The translations under genes were made by a program, and so were the position numbers. Positions 35,010 through 44,264 of a DNA stretch of 64,000 bases are shown in pieces. The notes below the pieces were generated by a model that did not search any database, was not told the DNA's origin, and saw only the letters and a program-made list of their open reading frames with translations. Each line of letters begins with the position of its first letter. Position 1 is the first letter of the stretch. Source of the stretch: Halopelagius inordinatus (GTDB lineage Archaea; Halobacteriota; Halobacteria; Halobacteriales; Haloferacaceae); contig NZ_FOOQ01000003.1 in assembly GCF_900113245.1 (NCBI RefSeq), positions 123,335 to 187,334 on the forward strand, given 5' to 3'.

Positions 35010-36401
35010 ATGCGAAGACGACGTCGAGCGAGTCGCTCGGCGAGGACACCCTCATACATGAACACGTCATCAGATATCGTGCAATCGCTCACCGAATCGC
35101 TCCGAGAGCGTCGACAGCGTCGGCGCGAACGGGGGCACAGACTCTCTATGGACGCGCGGCGCAGCGCCGACGACCGGGAGTTCGTCGTCGGATTACTCGA
35201 GGATACACTCGCGTACGCGAGAGCCCGCGACTACACCGGTCCGGACCGCTTCGACGGGACGAGAAGTGGGCTTCTGCGGGCGCTCCCCATCGAGAGCGAG
35301 TGGGCCGACGTCGCCGTCCGAGAAGGCATCGAACGCGCGCCCGTGAACCTCCGACCGCTGTTCCTCGTCGAAGAGACCCAAAGCTTCGAGGGAACCGCGC
35401 TGTTCGCGATGGCGAACCGGACCACCCACCGGTCCACCAGCGACGGTCTGTACGCGGACGAGGCGGACTACCTCGCGGATTGGCTCCTGGAAAACCGAGA
35501 CGAGGGGTACAGCGGCTTCTGCGGGGGCCGTCGTCGTCCGGTCCAACAGCGAGGCGAGTTCGACGGCGCCGACACGCCCAACGTCGTTTCCACCGCCTAC
35601 GCCGTGAAGGCCCTCTGTCGGTTCGCCAGCCGAGACGACCGGTACGCCGAGGCGGCCCGGTCGGCCGCGGAGTTCCTTCTCGAGGACCTGCGGTTCAAAC
35701 AGAAAGACGACGGAGCGCGAATCGTCTACCGGCCGGGGTACGACGGCGAGTACTACTCGCTCGGCGGCGGTGCGGTCGGCGCGCACCTCCTCTTGGACCT
35801 CTACGACCGGTTCGGCGAGGAGGCGTACCGAGAACGCGCCGCGGCACTTCTGGACTACATCGCCGAACGACAGACCGATTCCGGCGGGTGGAACGACCGC
35901 GTCCCGGCGTCGGCCTCCGACCGTTCGGCGAGTAGCTACCACAACGGCCTCATCGTCGAGTCGTATCTGCGGTATCACGAGGTCACCGGCGAGGAACGCT
36001 ACGCCGACACGGTAGACGAGGCGCTTCGGTTCTACCGCGAGGTGCTTTTCGAACCCGACGGCGCGCCGAACAGGAGCGACTCCGCTCGGTACCCGAGAGA
36101 TATCCACGCCGCGGCACAGGGCATCGTCGTCTTCTCGAAGTCGGGACACACCGCGTTCGCGCGCCGCATCATCGACTGGACGCTGGCGAACCTCTACGGC
36201 GGACAGGGCCAGTTTTACTACCAGAAACGCCGGCTGTACACGAAGCAGTACACGCTGATGCGCGGGTGTCAGGGGTGGATGGCGTACGCCCTCTCGGAGT
36301 ATCTCTCCGCGACGACGGGGTCGGAGTCCGGTAGCGGTACCGAACGGGGTTCAGTAGACGAGTCGAACGCAGTCGGAGTGTCCGATACGGATGGAATCTG
36401 A
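35010..36401 (+). CDS. Alpha/alpha-toroid protein of a glycan locus, paralogue 2
   Basis: A 463-residue paralogue of the gene at 30545-31765 (PVNLRPLF, SSYHNGLIVES, DIHAAAQGI and CQGWMAYAL align with PVNIRPL, DNFHTGFVLES, DAHAAAQAL and SQGWMCVAL). Seven or so helical hairpins predict an (alpha/alpha)6 toroid. The N-terminal 60 residues are basic and no signal peptide is seen. The start at 35010 is favoured by the promoter element 21-31 nt upstream; ATG 35058 would shorten it by 16 residues. It is divergent from the deacetylase pair. It may cut, epimerise or otherwise edit the polysaccharide, but catalytic residues cannot be assigned. Confidence 0.75.
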   Translation: MRRRRRASRSARTPSYMNTSSDIVQSLTESLRERRQRRRERGHRLSMDARRSADDREFVVGLLEDTLAYARARDYTGPDRFDGTRSGLLRALPIESEWADVAVREGIERAPVNLRPLFLVEETQSFEGTALFAMANRTTHRSTSDGLYADEADYLADWLLENRDEGYSGFCGGRRRPVQQRGEFDGADTPNVVSTAYAVKALCRFASRDDRYAEAARSAAEFLLEDLRFKQKDDGARIVYRPGYDGEYYSLGGGAVGAHLLLDLYDRFGEEAYRERAAALLDYIAERQTDSGGWNDRVPASASDRSASSYHNGLIVESYLRYHEVTGEERYADTVDEALRFYREVLFEPDGAPNRSDSARYPRDIHAAAQGIVVFSKSGHTAFARRIIDWTLANLYGGQGQFYYQKRRLYTKQYTLMRGCQGWMAYALSEYLSATTGSESGSGTERGSVDESNAVGVSDTDGI

Positions 36402-36599
36402 ACGGCAGGTCGCTCGTCACGGCGGATTTATGTCGACCGTTACTGGCTGTGAGACCGGACGACGCGGTGGCTTGATGTATATGGGGTGATATATTGATTA
36501 CTACCCCCGACGGGGAAACGGTTCGATGAGGTCCATATCCGAGATGGTGATTTACAGAGAAAATAACCATACCTGCAAGTGGGTAAGGTATCAATCAGA

Positions 36600-38078
36600 A
36601 TGAATCGCCGCCAGTATCTCAAACTCTTCGGTGCGACAGCGACTGCCGGGGTGTTGGCAGGCTGTGGCGGCCAGGATACACCTACCGATTCACCGCCCAC
36701 CGAAACCCCGACCGGGCCGGAGGAAAGCCCGGAGGGGCAGTCCCCGACCGAAACGGGGCCGTACGGATTCAACTTCGACACCGTCCTCGACGCCGTCGAC
36801 GATCTCGGGATGGACCCGAACGGAAAGGAACCGATCGACGACGCGTTCCTCGGCTTCCTCAAGCGGAGTTCGACCCTGTTGGAGTTCCCGCCCGGACGCT
36901 ACCGTTTCGAGAACCAGCACAAAGTCAAGAAGGCCAACACGCTCGGAATCCGCGGAACCGGGAAGAACAGACGGAAAGTAATCTTCTCGACGCCCTCGAA
37001 GAAGGCTCGTAAGTTCATCGTCGTCGAGAACGGGGGCAACGGCTTCCTGATGGAGAACGTCACGTTCGACCACGGTAGCGGCGCGGGGTCCATCGGGAAC
37101 GTCCTCCGCTTGGACGACAACCTCCGCGTTCAGAACGTCGAACATATCGGGTTCAACCCCACCGACCAAAACGGGGCCGTAGACAACCTCAGCCCGCAGA
37201 TACTGACGAAAGACGGGACGGCAATCGTAGACACGTTCGTGCGGACGGGGCCGACCGATATCGTCTCGCACGGCCACCTCGACGGAACCGCAAACGAGGG
37301 GAGCATCTGGCTGGGCGGGAAACACGTCGGGAAACTCGTCATCAGAAACAGCTTGTTGAAGAACACCGGGACGAACGCCATCTACTGTTCTCGCACGCCC
37401 GGCGCCGTCGAGGTCCGTAACTGTCGATTCGTCAACAACAACCAGGCCTCCCTCCGTATCGGTGGAAAGGGGGCGCTCGTCAAGAACTGCACGTTCGAGG
37501 TCAACACCAACAAGACTCCGAAGAACAACAAGGGGTCGCTGATAAACCCGAACTGCATCGTCTGGGAGACGGGCAACCTCGGCTTGACCGGCGGAACCAT
37601 CGAGGGGTGCACGTTCAACTACGACGCGGCGCCGAGAGAGCGCGTCCTCTCTGCGATATGGGCCGACGGGTCCGCGGGCGCGTTCGAGGTTCGAGACTGC
37701 CGATTCTCCCTCAACATCCCGAACGCCAGAGCGATTCGCGCGGACAGCCCGAAGGACCCGCGTCTCGGCAACACGGCGGCGAAGCCGTGGAACGTCACGA
37801 TGAAAAACATCGTCGTCGAGGGAGACATTCAGACGGGGCCGAAACCGCTCATCGAGATAGTCGGTCGGCCGAACTCGGTGCTCGCGAACTGTTGTCTCGC
37901 GGTCCCCGACGACGAGGGAATCGTCAAACTCGTCGGTTCGCCCGGGAGTTCGTTCCAGGACATCAACGTCACCGGCTCCGGAAACTGGTTGACCGGCAAG
38001 ACAGACAAGTTGGTCACGAAGAACATCACGCGCGAGAGCGTCTGCACGAAATCGATGGAATCTGTCGGCGCGAACTGA
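36600..38078 (+). CDS. Tat-exported lipoprotein with right-handed beta-helix
   Basis: A 492-residue surface protein. NRRQYLKLFGATATAGVLAGC (about 2-22) has a Tat motif and lipobox, followed by a Thr/Pro-rich linker. Residues 60-490 are a parallel beta-helix of the pectate-lyase/polysaccharide-binding type, with repeated NxxxxxxN and VRNCRF rungs, GFNPT..NGAVDNLSP and NTGTNAIY. It is a tandem paralogue of the next gene. Such folds bind, cleave or epimerise long polysaccharides; no lyase catalytic set could be assigned. ATG 36600 was chosen over GTG 36579 because it starts directly at the Tat motif. AAATAACCA 31-39 nt upstream may be its promoter. Confidence 0.85.
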   Translation: MNRRQYLKLFGATATAGVLAGCGGQDTPTDSPPTETPTGPEESPEGQSPTETGPYGFNFDTVLDAVDDLGMDPNGKEPIDDAFLGFLKRSSTLLEFPPGRYRFENQHKVKKANTLGIRGTGKNRRKVIFSTPSKKARKFIVVENGGNGFLMENVTFDHGSGAGSIGNVLRLDDNLRVQNVEHIGFNPTDQNGAVDNLSPQILTKDGTAIVDTFVRTGPTDIVSHGHLDGTANEGSIWLGGKHVGKLVIRNSLLKNTGTNAIYCSRTPGAVEVRNCRFVNNNQASLRIGGKGALVKNCTFEVNTNKTPKNNKGSLINPNCIVWETGNLGLTGGTIEGCTFNYDAAPRERVLSAIWADGSAGAFEVRDCRFSLNIPNARAIRADSPKDPRLGNTAAKPWNVTMKNIVVEGDIQTGPKPLIEIVGRPNSVLANCCLAVPDDEGIVKLVGSPGSSFQDINVTGSGNWLTGKTDKLVTKNITRESVCTKSMESVGAN

Positions 38079-38320
38079 TTTCGCTCGGATATTTTCACGG
38101 AGTGATAATCCGACGTCCCGAGAGTTAATATGCTATTAAAAGCCCTCTATCGAGCATTTTCGGGGTTTTCAGACGCCCACATGGAACTATAGTTGGATTA
38201 CGGTACATTCAGGAAAAAGTGATATTCGTGTATCTTTTGTTTTACTGGGCACCATATATACAGTTTTAGCGACTAATTTACGAAAAGCATATATTATAGA
38301 GGGGATGTTGGTCAGCCGGA
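38079..38320. promoter_or_regulatory. Long AT-rich leader before the giant beta-helix gene
   Basis: This 242-bp region is markedly AT-rich with several T runs (for example TTTTGTTTTAC near 38240). It ends in GCATATATTATAGAGG, whose TATA is 22-31 nt before the ATG at 38321. The remainder may be an upstream regulatory region or terminator of the previous gene. Confidence 0.5.
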
Positions 38321-41167
38321 ATGGCAGAAGACACGGCTCACGCCGAGAAGGGGAACGGGGAAGACCGAAATCAGCAGTTAGACGGAAATAAATCGCTTCT
38401 TAAACGCCGAGACGCGCTACGGATGGGGGTTGCCGCGGCCGCAGTCGGGCTGACCGGGACGGGTGCGATGGCGGGGTCGGCCGCCGCCGCGACCGAGCGA
38501 TACGGTATCTCGTTCGACCGCGTGGTGAACGCCGTCGACGACCTGGGTCTCGACCCGAACGGCAACGAACCGATCGACTCCGAGATAAGCCGAACCATCG
38601 ACGAGGGGAACGTGCTCGTCGAGTTCCCGCCGGGCGAGTACTACTGGAAGGATACCGTCGCCGAGAGAGGGGTGGACAACTGGGGAATTCGCGGTCTGGG
38701 CGACGACCCGACCGACGTTCGGTTCGTCTCCGACAGGGGTGCCTCGAAGTTCCTCCTGAAGGCAAACGACGGGCGCGGCGTCCTCGTCGAGAACTTCGCT
38801 ATCGACTACGGCTTCGACAAGAGGGGCAGTCTCGGGATGATCCTGCGTGCGGAAGGCTACGTCCGCCTGCAGGACGTCCACTACGTCGGCTTCAATCCGA
38901 CGCAGGGCAACGGTGCGGTGGACAACCTGAGTCCGGAGGCCACCAGTTCGAGCGGTCGAGTGGTCGTCGACGGACTCGTCCGAAAGGGCCCGACCGACAT
39001 CACTTCGCACGGCCACCTCGGCGGTGACGCCAACGAAGGCTGCATCTGGCTCGGCCGGAACCACGTCGGCGAGTTGGTCGTTCGGAACTCCCACATCGAG
39101 AACACCGGGACGAACGCAATCTACGCTCGCGCCGCACGCGGCGACGTGAAAGTCGAAGACTCGCTTTTCGTCAACAACAACCAGACGTCGCTCCGCATCG
39201 GCGGCGACGGTTGCCACGTCACGGGCTGCCGGTTCTTCCTCGACACGGATAACGCGAACGAGGACAACGGCGGCGAGCACATCAACCCCCACTGCATCAC
39301 GTGGGAGACGGGCCGCAGAGGCGACAACGGCGGCTTCATCGAGGACTGCGACTTCATCTACAAATCCGCCCCGTCGAGGACGACGGCGGCGATTTGGGTG
39401 GACGGGTCTGCGGGCGAGATGGCTATCCGCAACAGCCGGTTCCAGATGGACGCCGACGGAATCGCGGCGATCCGTATAGACGACCCCCGAGACCCGCGCC
39501 TCGGAAACACCGGCGAGCGACCGTGGGGCGTCACGCTCGACGGCGTGAGCGTCACCGGGTCGTCCTCGGGTTCGGCACCGGCGATTCGCATCGACAACCG
39601 CGACGGGTCGCTCGTCCGAAACAGCTGTCTCCAGATGACGGGGAGTCGCGACGGCGTCTATCTCCGGAACTCGGACAACAGCGCGATCGAGAACACGAAC
39701 ATCAACGTCAACGGTCAGGCGACCATCTTCGACGGGTCGAGCGTCTCCACCTCGGGCATCACGAACTCCGACACCTGCCCGGTCCCGGACGACGAGTTCT
39801 CCGTCGGCGACGGGACGACTAATCAGTCGGACTACACGTCCGGGTCGTCGCTCCCGAACAACCTGACCGTCACGGGGACGGGGACGAAGACGAACTACGA
39901 GTTCTCGGCCGCCGGAAGCGTCGAAGAGAACGGCGACGTCGAATCGTGGGACGAAATCGACTCGGGAACCGTCTCCGGGTGGGTCACGACCGAAGGAAGC
40001 GCGGACGAGTACTCGTTTTCGGACGCCCTCGGCCCCGTCACGTTCCTCGAAGGGGAAGCCGACGTCACCGTCAACGGGACGGACGTCGTCGACCCCTCGA
40101 CGCTCGTCGCAGACAGCGAGTGCGACCACACGCTCCAGATAGTGCCCGACGGAACGTCGACGAACTACCACCTCGAAGTCTCGGGCGACATCGTGGACCA
40201 CCCGGGACTCGGTACGTCGCTGACGAAGTACGACTCGATGGACGGCGGCGTCCTCGACGGATGGGTGTCGTCCGACATCGACGCCGTGCAGTTCTCCGGT
40301 GAGGTCACCGCGTTCTCGTTCACCGAGGGCGGCGCGGCACTCTACCTCGACGGCGAATCCGTCGACCCCGCGGCACTCGTTTCCGAGACGGCGGACGAGA
40401 ACACCTCCGACGGGAGCACCGATGACGGGACGTCGGACGGCAGTACGTCGGACGGAAGCACTGACGACGGCACCACCGATGACGGAACGTCGGACGGCAG
40501 TACGTCGGACGGAAGCACCGGCGACGGGAGTACGGACGATGGCACCACCGACGATGGCACGAGCACCACCAGCCACACGCTCCGGATAGCCCCCGACGGC
40601 ACCCCGACGAACTACCACCTCGAAGTCTCGGGCGACATCTCCGACGACCCCGAAATCGGCACTTCCCTCTCGTCGTACGACTCTCTCGACGGGAACGTCC
40701 TCGAGGGATGGGTGACGAACGACGACGACGGCGTGCAGTTCACCGGCGAAGTGACCGCGTTCTCGTTCAACCAAGGGAGTGCGGAACTCTACCTGGACGG
40801 TGAACTCGTCGACTCCTCCGAACTCGTCACCAAGACGTCGAACGACGGAAGTACGGACGACGGCACGTCCGACGACTCCACCGCGGACGACGGGACGGAG
40901 ACGGGACTCCCGAACGTCATCACGGTGGACGGGTCCGAGGCGAAGCGAGTCTCGGGCTACGAGATAACCGTGACCGGCGACCTGAAGCGAGACGCCGAAA
41001 ACAGCGTCGCGGTCACCTCGTGGGACGACCTGGAAGACGACATCACCGAAAACACCGTCGTCGGCGTCGTCGACGAGGGTATCGACCGCTACCGCTTCTC
41101 GGGCGACATCGAATCGATGAACGTCAACGGGAAGGCGTCGCTCTCGTTCGAGGACAACGACGGGTAG
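38321..41167 (+). CDS. Giant Tat-exported beta-helix surface protein with four C-terminal modules
   Basis: A 948-residue protein. KRRDALRMG (about 28-36) and a following hydrophobic run ending GSAAAA give a Tat signal without lipobox. Residues 58-490 form the beta-helix, paralogous to 36600-38078. Residues 505-948 hold four copies of a module of about 85 residues: TNY(E/H)xxxxGxI, S(Y/W)D, GWV, a (V/I)xFxG segment, and LYLDGExVD ending. Copies 2 and 3 are separated by a Gly/Ser/Thr/Asp linker of about 60 residues, and a shorter acidic linker precedes copy 4. Secreted and probably extended from the surface. Glycan binding or processing is likely but unproven. Confidence 0.85.
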   Translation: MAEDTAHAEKGNGEDRNQQLDGNKSLLKRRDALRMGVAAAAVGLTGTGAMAGSAAAATERYGISFDRVVNAVDDLGLDPNGNEPIDSEISRTIDEGNVLVEFPPGEYYWKDTVAERGVDNWGIRGLGDDPTDVRFVSDRGASKFLLKANDGRGVLVENFAIDYGFDKRGSLGMILRAEGYVRLQDVHYVGFNPTQGNGAVDNLSPEATSSSGRVVVDGLVRKGPTDITSHGHLGGDANEGCIWLGRNHVGELVVRNSHIENTGTNAIYARAARGDVKVEDSLFVNNNQTSLRIGGDGCHVTGCRFFLDTDNANEDNGGEHINPHCITWETGRRGDNGGFIEDCDFIYKSAPSRTTAAIWVDGSAGEMAIRNSRFQMDADGIAAIRIDDPRDPRLGNTGERPWGVTLDGVSVTGSSSGSAPAIRIDNRDGSLVRNSCLQMTGSRDGVYLRNSDNSAIENTNINVNGQATIFDGSSVSTSGITNSDTCPVPDDEFSVGDGTTNQSDYTSGSSLPNNLTVTGTGTKTNYEFSAAGSVEENGDVESWDEIDSGTVSGWVTTEGSADEYSFSDALGPVTFLEGEADVTVNGTDVVDPSTLVADSECDHTLQIVPDGTSTNYHLEVSGDIVDHPGLGTSLTKYDSMDGGVLDGWVSSDIDAVQFSGEVTAFSFTEGGAALYLDGESVDPAALVSETADENTSDGSTDDGTSDGSTSDGSTDDGTTDDGTSDGSTSDGSTGDGSTDDGTTDDGTSTTSHTLRIAPDGTPTNYHLEVSGDISDDPEIGTSLSSYDSLDGNVLEGWVTNDDDGVQFTGEVTAFSFNQGSAELYLDGELVDSSELVTKTSNDGSTDDGTSDDSTADDGTETGLPNVITVDGSEAKRVSGYEITVTGDLKRDAENSVAVTSWDDLEDDITENTVVGVVDEGIDRYRFSGDIESMNVNGKASLSFEDNDG
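40430..40518 (+). repeat. 57-bp in-frame repeat encoding an acidic Ser/Thr/Gly linker
   Basis: A 32-nt block at 40430-40461 recurs at 40487-40518, exactly 57 nt (19 codons) apart, so the linker can lengthen or shorten without a frameshift. It encodes GTSDGSTSDGSTDDGTTDD-like sequence between surface modules 2 and 3. Confidence 0.7.
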
Positions 41168-41193
41168 TCCGCCCGAACCGAATTTTCGAGATC

Positions 41194-41199
41194 TTTTTT
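41194..41199. terminator. T6 tract between convergent genes
   Basis: A run of six T, 27 nt after the beta-helix gene stop on the plus strand and just before the convergent sulfatase-fold gene end; a likely U-rich archaeal terminator. Confidence 0.45.
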
Positions 41200-41211
41200 G
41201 GCCGCGCCGCG

Positions 41212-42189
41212 CTACAGATAGCCGAGACTCTCTAACCGGTCTTCGACGAGTTCGTCCGCGTCCTCTTCGCTCTCGCCGTCGTCCGCGGAGGCATCGTCCG
41301 GCGACGCCACGGATTCCGGATCCGGCGTCTCCACCTCGTCGCCCGCCGCACCGTGGTGAATCGTCTTGCGCGGCCCGTTCTCGAAGACGAGCCACGGCAC
41401 CTTCGTCAGTTCCGTCGTGTAGATTCCCGGCGGGTGGCCGTACTCGCGACTCGGAATCGGCCACGAACGGTCGCCTATCATCTGCCCGTGGTCCGCCGAG
41501 ACGACGGTCTTGCCCGAAAGCGCGTGCATGAGTCGTTCGACGTGCGGAAGCGCCACGTCGAGGTTCTCGCGGAACGCGCGCCAGAGAATCTCGTCGGAGA
41601 ATCCGAACTTGTCCTCGAAGGCGGCATCCCACTCGAACGCCAGGTCGTCTAAGTCGAAGTGCGTCCGGCCAGTCTCGCCGACGAACGGGTAGTGCGGTTG
41701 CAGAAAGTGGACCAAGAGGCGCTTGTCGGGGTAGCGTTCGGCCGCCTCCTCGGCGTACTCGACGACAGTCTCGGGCATCACCGTGCGGTACTCGTCGTGC
41801 CACCCGCCTTCCTTCCAGACGTTGACGACGTCGTGAAACTGCGCGTCCAGTTCCTCGCGCTTTCTGTAGTACATCGGACTCGCGGTGACGTACACCGTAT
41901 CGCGCAGGTCGCGGCCGGCGACGTTCGCCTCGAGGAACTCGCTGGTGTGGGCTCCCTTCGAGACGCGAGACTCCAGTCGGCCCGGTAGGTCGTGTTGGTC
42001 GCGGAACATGTCGTACCGGCACGCATCGAGGATGAGGAGGTTGTCCCAGTCCTCGGCGAAGACGTCGATACCGTCGTTGTGGCGTCGGTTACCGCGGGTG
42101 TGAACGACGCGGTTGGCTTCGCGGACGAGGAGATGGGGCGAATCCAGCCCCCGTTTCAGTTGCGAGAGAGAGTACATGCTGTGTGTCAC
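41212..42189 (-). CDS. Sulfatase/AlkP-superfamily enzyme with acidic tail
   Basis: A 325-residue haloarchaeal sulfatase-like protein. NLLILDACRYDMF (about 50-62) carries the metal Asp, KGAHTSEFL (about 78-86) contains the nucleophile position (Thr, not Cys), and VVSADHGQMIGD (about 230) gives distal ligands. Residues 275-315 form a very acidic, probably disordered tail. GTG 42189 is favoured as start because CTAATAACAAT lies 24-34 nt upstream; the ATG at 42177 is the alternative. It may transfer or hydrolyse a phosphate- or sulfate-containing group on the glycan. It is divergent from the amidotransferase gene. Confidence 0.82.
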   Translation of the reverse strand: MTHSMYSLSQLKRGLDSPHLLVREANRVVHTRGNRRHNDGIDVFAEDWDNLLILDACRYDMFRDQHDLPGRLESRVSKGAHTSEFLEANVAGRDLRDTVYVTASPMYYRKREELDAQFHDVVNVWKEGGWHDEYRTVMPETVVEYAEEAAERYPDKRLLVHFLQPHYPFVGETGRTHFDLDDLAFEWDAAFEDKFGFSDEILWRAFRENLDVALPHVERLMHALSGKTVVSADHGQMIGDRSWPIPSREYGHPPGIYTTELTKVPWLVFENGPRKTIHHGAAGDEVETPDPESVASPDDASADDGESEEDADELVEDRLESLGYL

Positions 42190-42212
42190 GCGAGAAAACC
42201 CGCTCCGTGGAC

Positions 42213-42223
42213 ATTGTTATTAG
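42213..42223 (-). promoter_or_regulatory. ATAACAAT-type promoter element of the sulfatase-fold gene
   Basis: Coding-strand CTAATAACAAT, 24-34 nt before GTG 42189. The opposite-direction element CTATAACGAATA at 42349-42360 faces the amidotransferase gene, so the 224-bp region is a two-way promoter. Confidence 0.5.
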
Positions 42224-42413
42224 AGTGATAATGGGTGCGGACGGCGACAGCGCCCGGATTCGGAGGCCTGGACGCCGACGCGACAGGTCGAGGGCGGTCG
42301 GTCGAACGCTATACTCCCCGCAGCAGTCCCGTACGACCCTTAGTTTCACTATAACGAATATCACGTGCGGAGACGAAACGACAACGCGCACGCGGTACGC
42401 GCGGTTCTCAACT

Positions 42414-44180
42414 ATGACCGGACTCATCGGCGGAAACTACTCTGAATCGACGCTCCGCCGCCTCCTCGGGGAGACCCCGACGAAGGCGGAGAGCGAGACC
42501 GTGACGCTCTCTCGCGGCGACTACAGCCTCGGCGTCGAACACCTGAGTCAGAAAGACCCCGGCGGGTGGGAGACGTACGACGAAGACGGACTGACAGGAA
42601 TCGTCTACGGGGCGGTTTCGAACCTCTCGACGCTCGACTGGGACGCCGGGGACCTGTTCGAACGCGCCTTCGAAAACCCCTCCGACACGCTTCCGGAGGT
42701 GGACGGCCCGTTCGCTCTCGCCTGCACCGACGGCGACCGACTCGTCGTCGCGACGGACAAACTCGGGACGCGGTCGATATACTACGCCGAGGACGGCGAC
42801 GACTTCGTCTTCGGGTCGAACCTCAACGAAGTCGCAGAGACGCTCTCTGACCCGACCGTGGACGAACGCGCCGTCGGCGACCTGCTCGTCATCGGCCACG
42901 TCTGGGGCGACAAGACGCTGGTAGAGGAGGCGACGTTCCTCGATAGCGGGAGCACGCTGGAGTACGAGGGCGGCGACCCGCAGGTGCAGCGCTACTGGAA
43001 CTTCGAGTTCGACACCCGGCCGAAGGCGTCGTTCAGCCGAAACCTCGCCGCCGCGTACCGGAGCGCGATGCGCGACTCGGCGGCGACGATGGAGGGGAGT
43101 TCGGTCGGTCTGTGGCTCTCCGGCGGCCTCGACAGTCGGACGATGGCGGCAGAACTGGGCCAACACGTCCCGGACATGACGACGTACACCTACGACGCCA
43201 ACCCCGCGGGCGGCGGCAACCTCGAACTCGCGCGGGAAGTGGCGGGGACGCTCGGACTGAGCAACGAGGAGGTCGACCTCACGCCCGACTCGTTCGTCGA
43301 GAACTTCGAGGACGCGGTGACCATCGTGGACGGAATGCTCGGGTGGAACACGTTCCTCAACCTGACCTCGGTGTTCTCCGTCTCGGACCCGTCCGACCTG
43401 CTCATTGAGGCCTGCGGACAGGGCGGGATGATGGGCGACGGCATCGGACGCGCCTCCATCGAACTGAGCGACTCCCGCGAGGACGCCCTCTATCAGGCGA
43501 AACACCAGACCGACAAAGAGACCGTCTCGGAGATTCTCTCCGGCGACGTCGACTTAGAGAAGACGTACCGCGAGGAGGTCGGAAAGAGCGGACAGGACGG
43601 CTACGCCGAGACGGTGATGGACGCGTACTACCGCAACTACTTCCCCCGCGGCGACTTCGCGAGCAACAAACTCGTCCGCAGTCGCGCCGGGACGCGCGTC
43701 CCGTTCGCCCACGGGGAGTTCCTCCGTTCGGTGACGAAGATGCCCCTCGAAGACCGGGTGAAGTGGGTTCCCGGAACGAAAGGGAAGATTCCGTACGGGA
43801 CGGCCCAAGGGAAACTCGACCTCACGCGCGAAATCGGACACGGGATGGAAGACATCCCGTACGAACGGACGAAGATGCCGCCGGAACGGCCCCTGTGGCA
43901 GCACGCGACCGGGTTCGTCGTGAGCACGTCGATTCAGCGCCTCCGCGGCACGACGGCCTACGGCGGCCGCCGGATGCAGAGCGTCTGGTCTATCTCCGAC
44001 GACGACCTGCGAGAGCGTCTCGTCGGACTGATGGACGACGCGGCGGACCGCGAGTTCTTCGACGAAGACACCGTCCGCAGAATCACGGAAGAGCACTTCG
44101 AGACCCAAGAGCAAGACCACATCGGCGCGGTGTCCGGACTGACGACGGTCGAGCAGTGGCTTCAGTCGAACTACGACTGA
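42414..44180 (+). CDS. Asparagine-synthase-like amidotransferase without glutaminase Cys
   Basis: A 588-residue protein. Residues 1-200 follow the class II glutamine amidotransferase fold (DKLGTRSIYYAE near 120), but the N-terminus reads MTGLIGG where active enzymes have MCGI, so the catalytic Cys2 is Thr. Residues 215-560 are the synthetase domain with the ATP-pyrophosphatase loop WLSGGLDS (about 233-240). In polysaccharide clusters such proteins amidate uronic acids or amino acids on the glycan; here ammonia from another source seems needed. Start chosen at ATG 42414, because an internal start would cut the first strand. An ATAACGAA element sits about 55-65 nt upstream. Confidence 0.85.
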   Translation: MTGLIGGNYSESTLRRLLGETPTKAESETVTLSRGDYSLGVEHLSQKDPGGWETYDEDGLTGIVYGAVSNLSTLDWDAGDLFERAFENPSDTLPEVDGPFALACTDGDRLVVATDKLGTRSIYYAEDGDDFVFGSNLNEVAETLSDPTVDERAVGDLLVIGHVWGDKTLVEEATFLDSGSTLEYEGGDPQVQRYWNFEFDTRPKASFSRNLAAAYRSAMRDSAATMEGSSVGLWLSGGLDSRTMAAELGQHVPDMTTYTYDANPAGGGNLELAREVAGTLGLSNEEVDLTPDSFVENFEDAVTIVDGMLGWNTFLNLTSVFSVSDPSDLLIEACGQGGMMGDGIGRASIELSDSREDALYQAKHQTDKETVSEILSGDVDLEKTYREEVGKSGQDGYAETVMDAYYRNYFPRGDFASNKLVRSRAGTRVPFAHGEFLRSVTKMPLEDRVKWVPGTKGKIPYGTAQGKLDLTREIGHGMEDIPYERTKMPPERPLWQHATGFVVSTSIQRLRGTTAYGGRRMQSVWSISDDDLRERLVGLMDDAADREFFDEDTVRRITEEHFETQEQDHIGAVSGLTTVEQWLQSNYD

Positions 44181-44264
44181 ACGCGGCGCTCCCGGGGTGA
44201 AATCCTGACTTCTCGAAGCGAAAAGGGCGAGAAAAGGACGACAGCACGGCCCGACAGGAGACGC

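Noticed and set aside
40430..40560. Repeats in the beta-helix gene as a CRISPR-like array
   Set aside because: Units are in frame, without unique spacers, and encode a low-complexity linker.
38417..42022. Long minus-strand reading frame over the giant beta-helix gene
   Set aside because: It is an artefact of GC-rich codon third positions; composition is unlike any protein and it opposes a gene with a signal peptide, domains and promoter.
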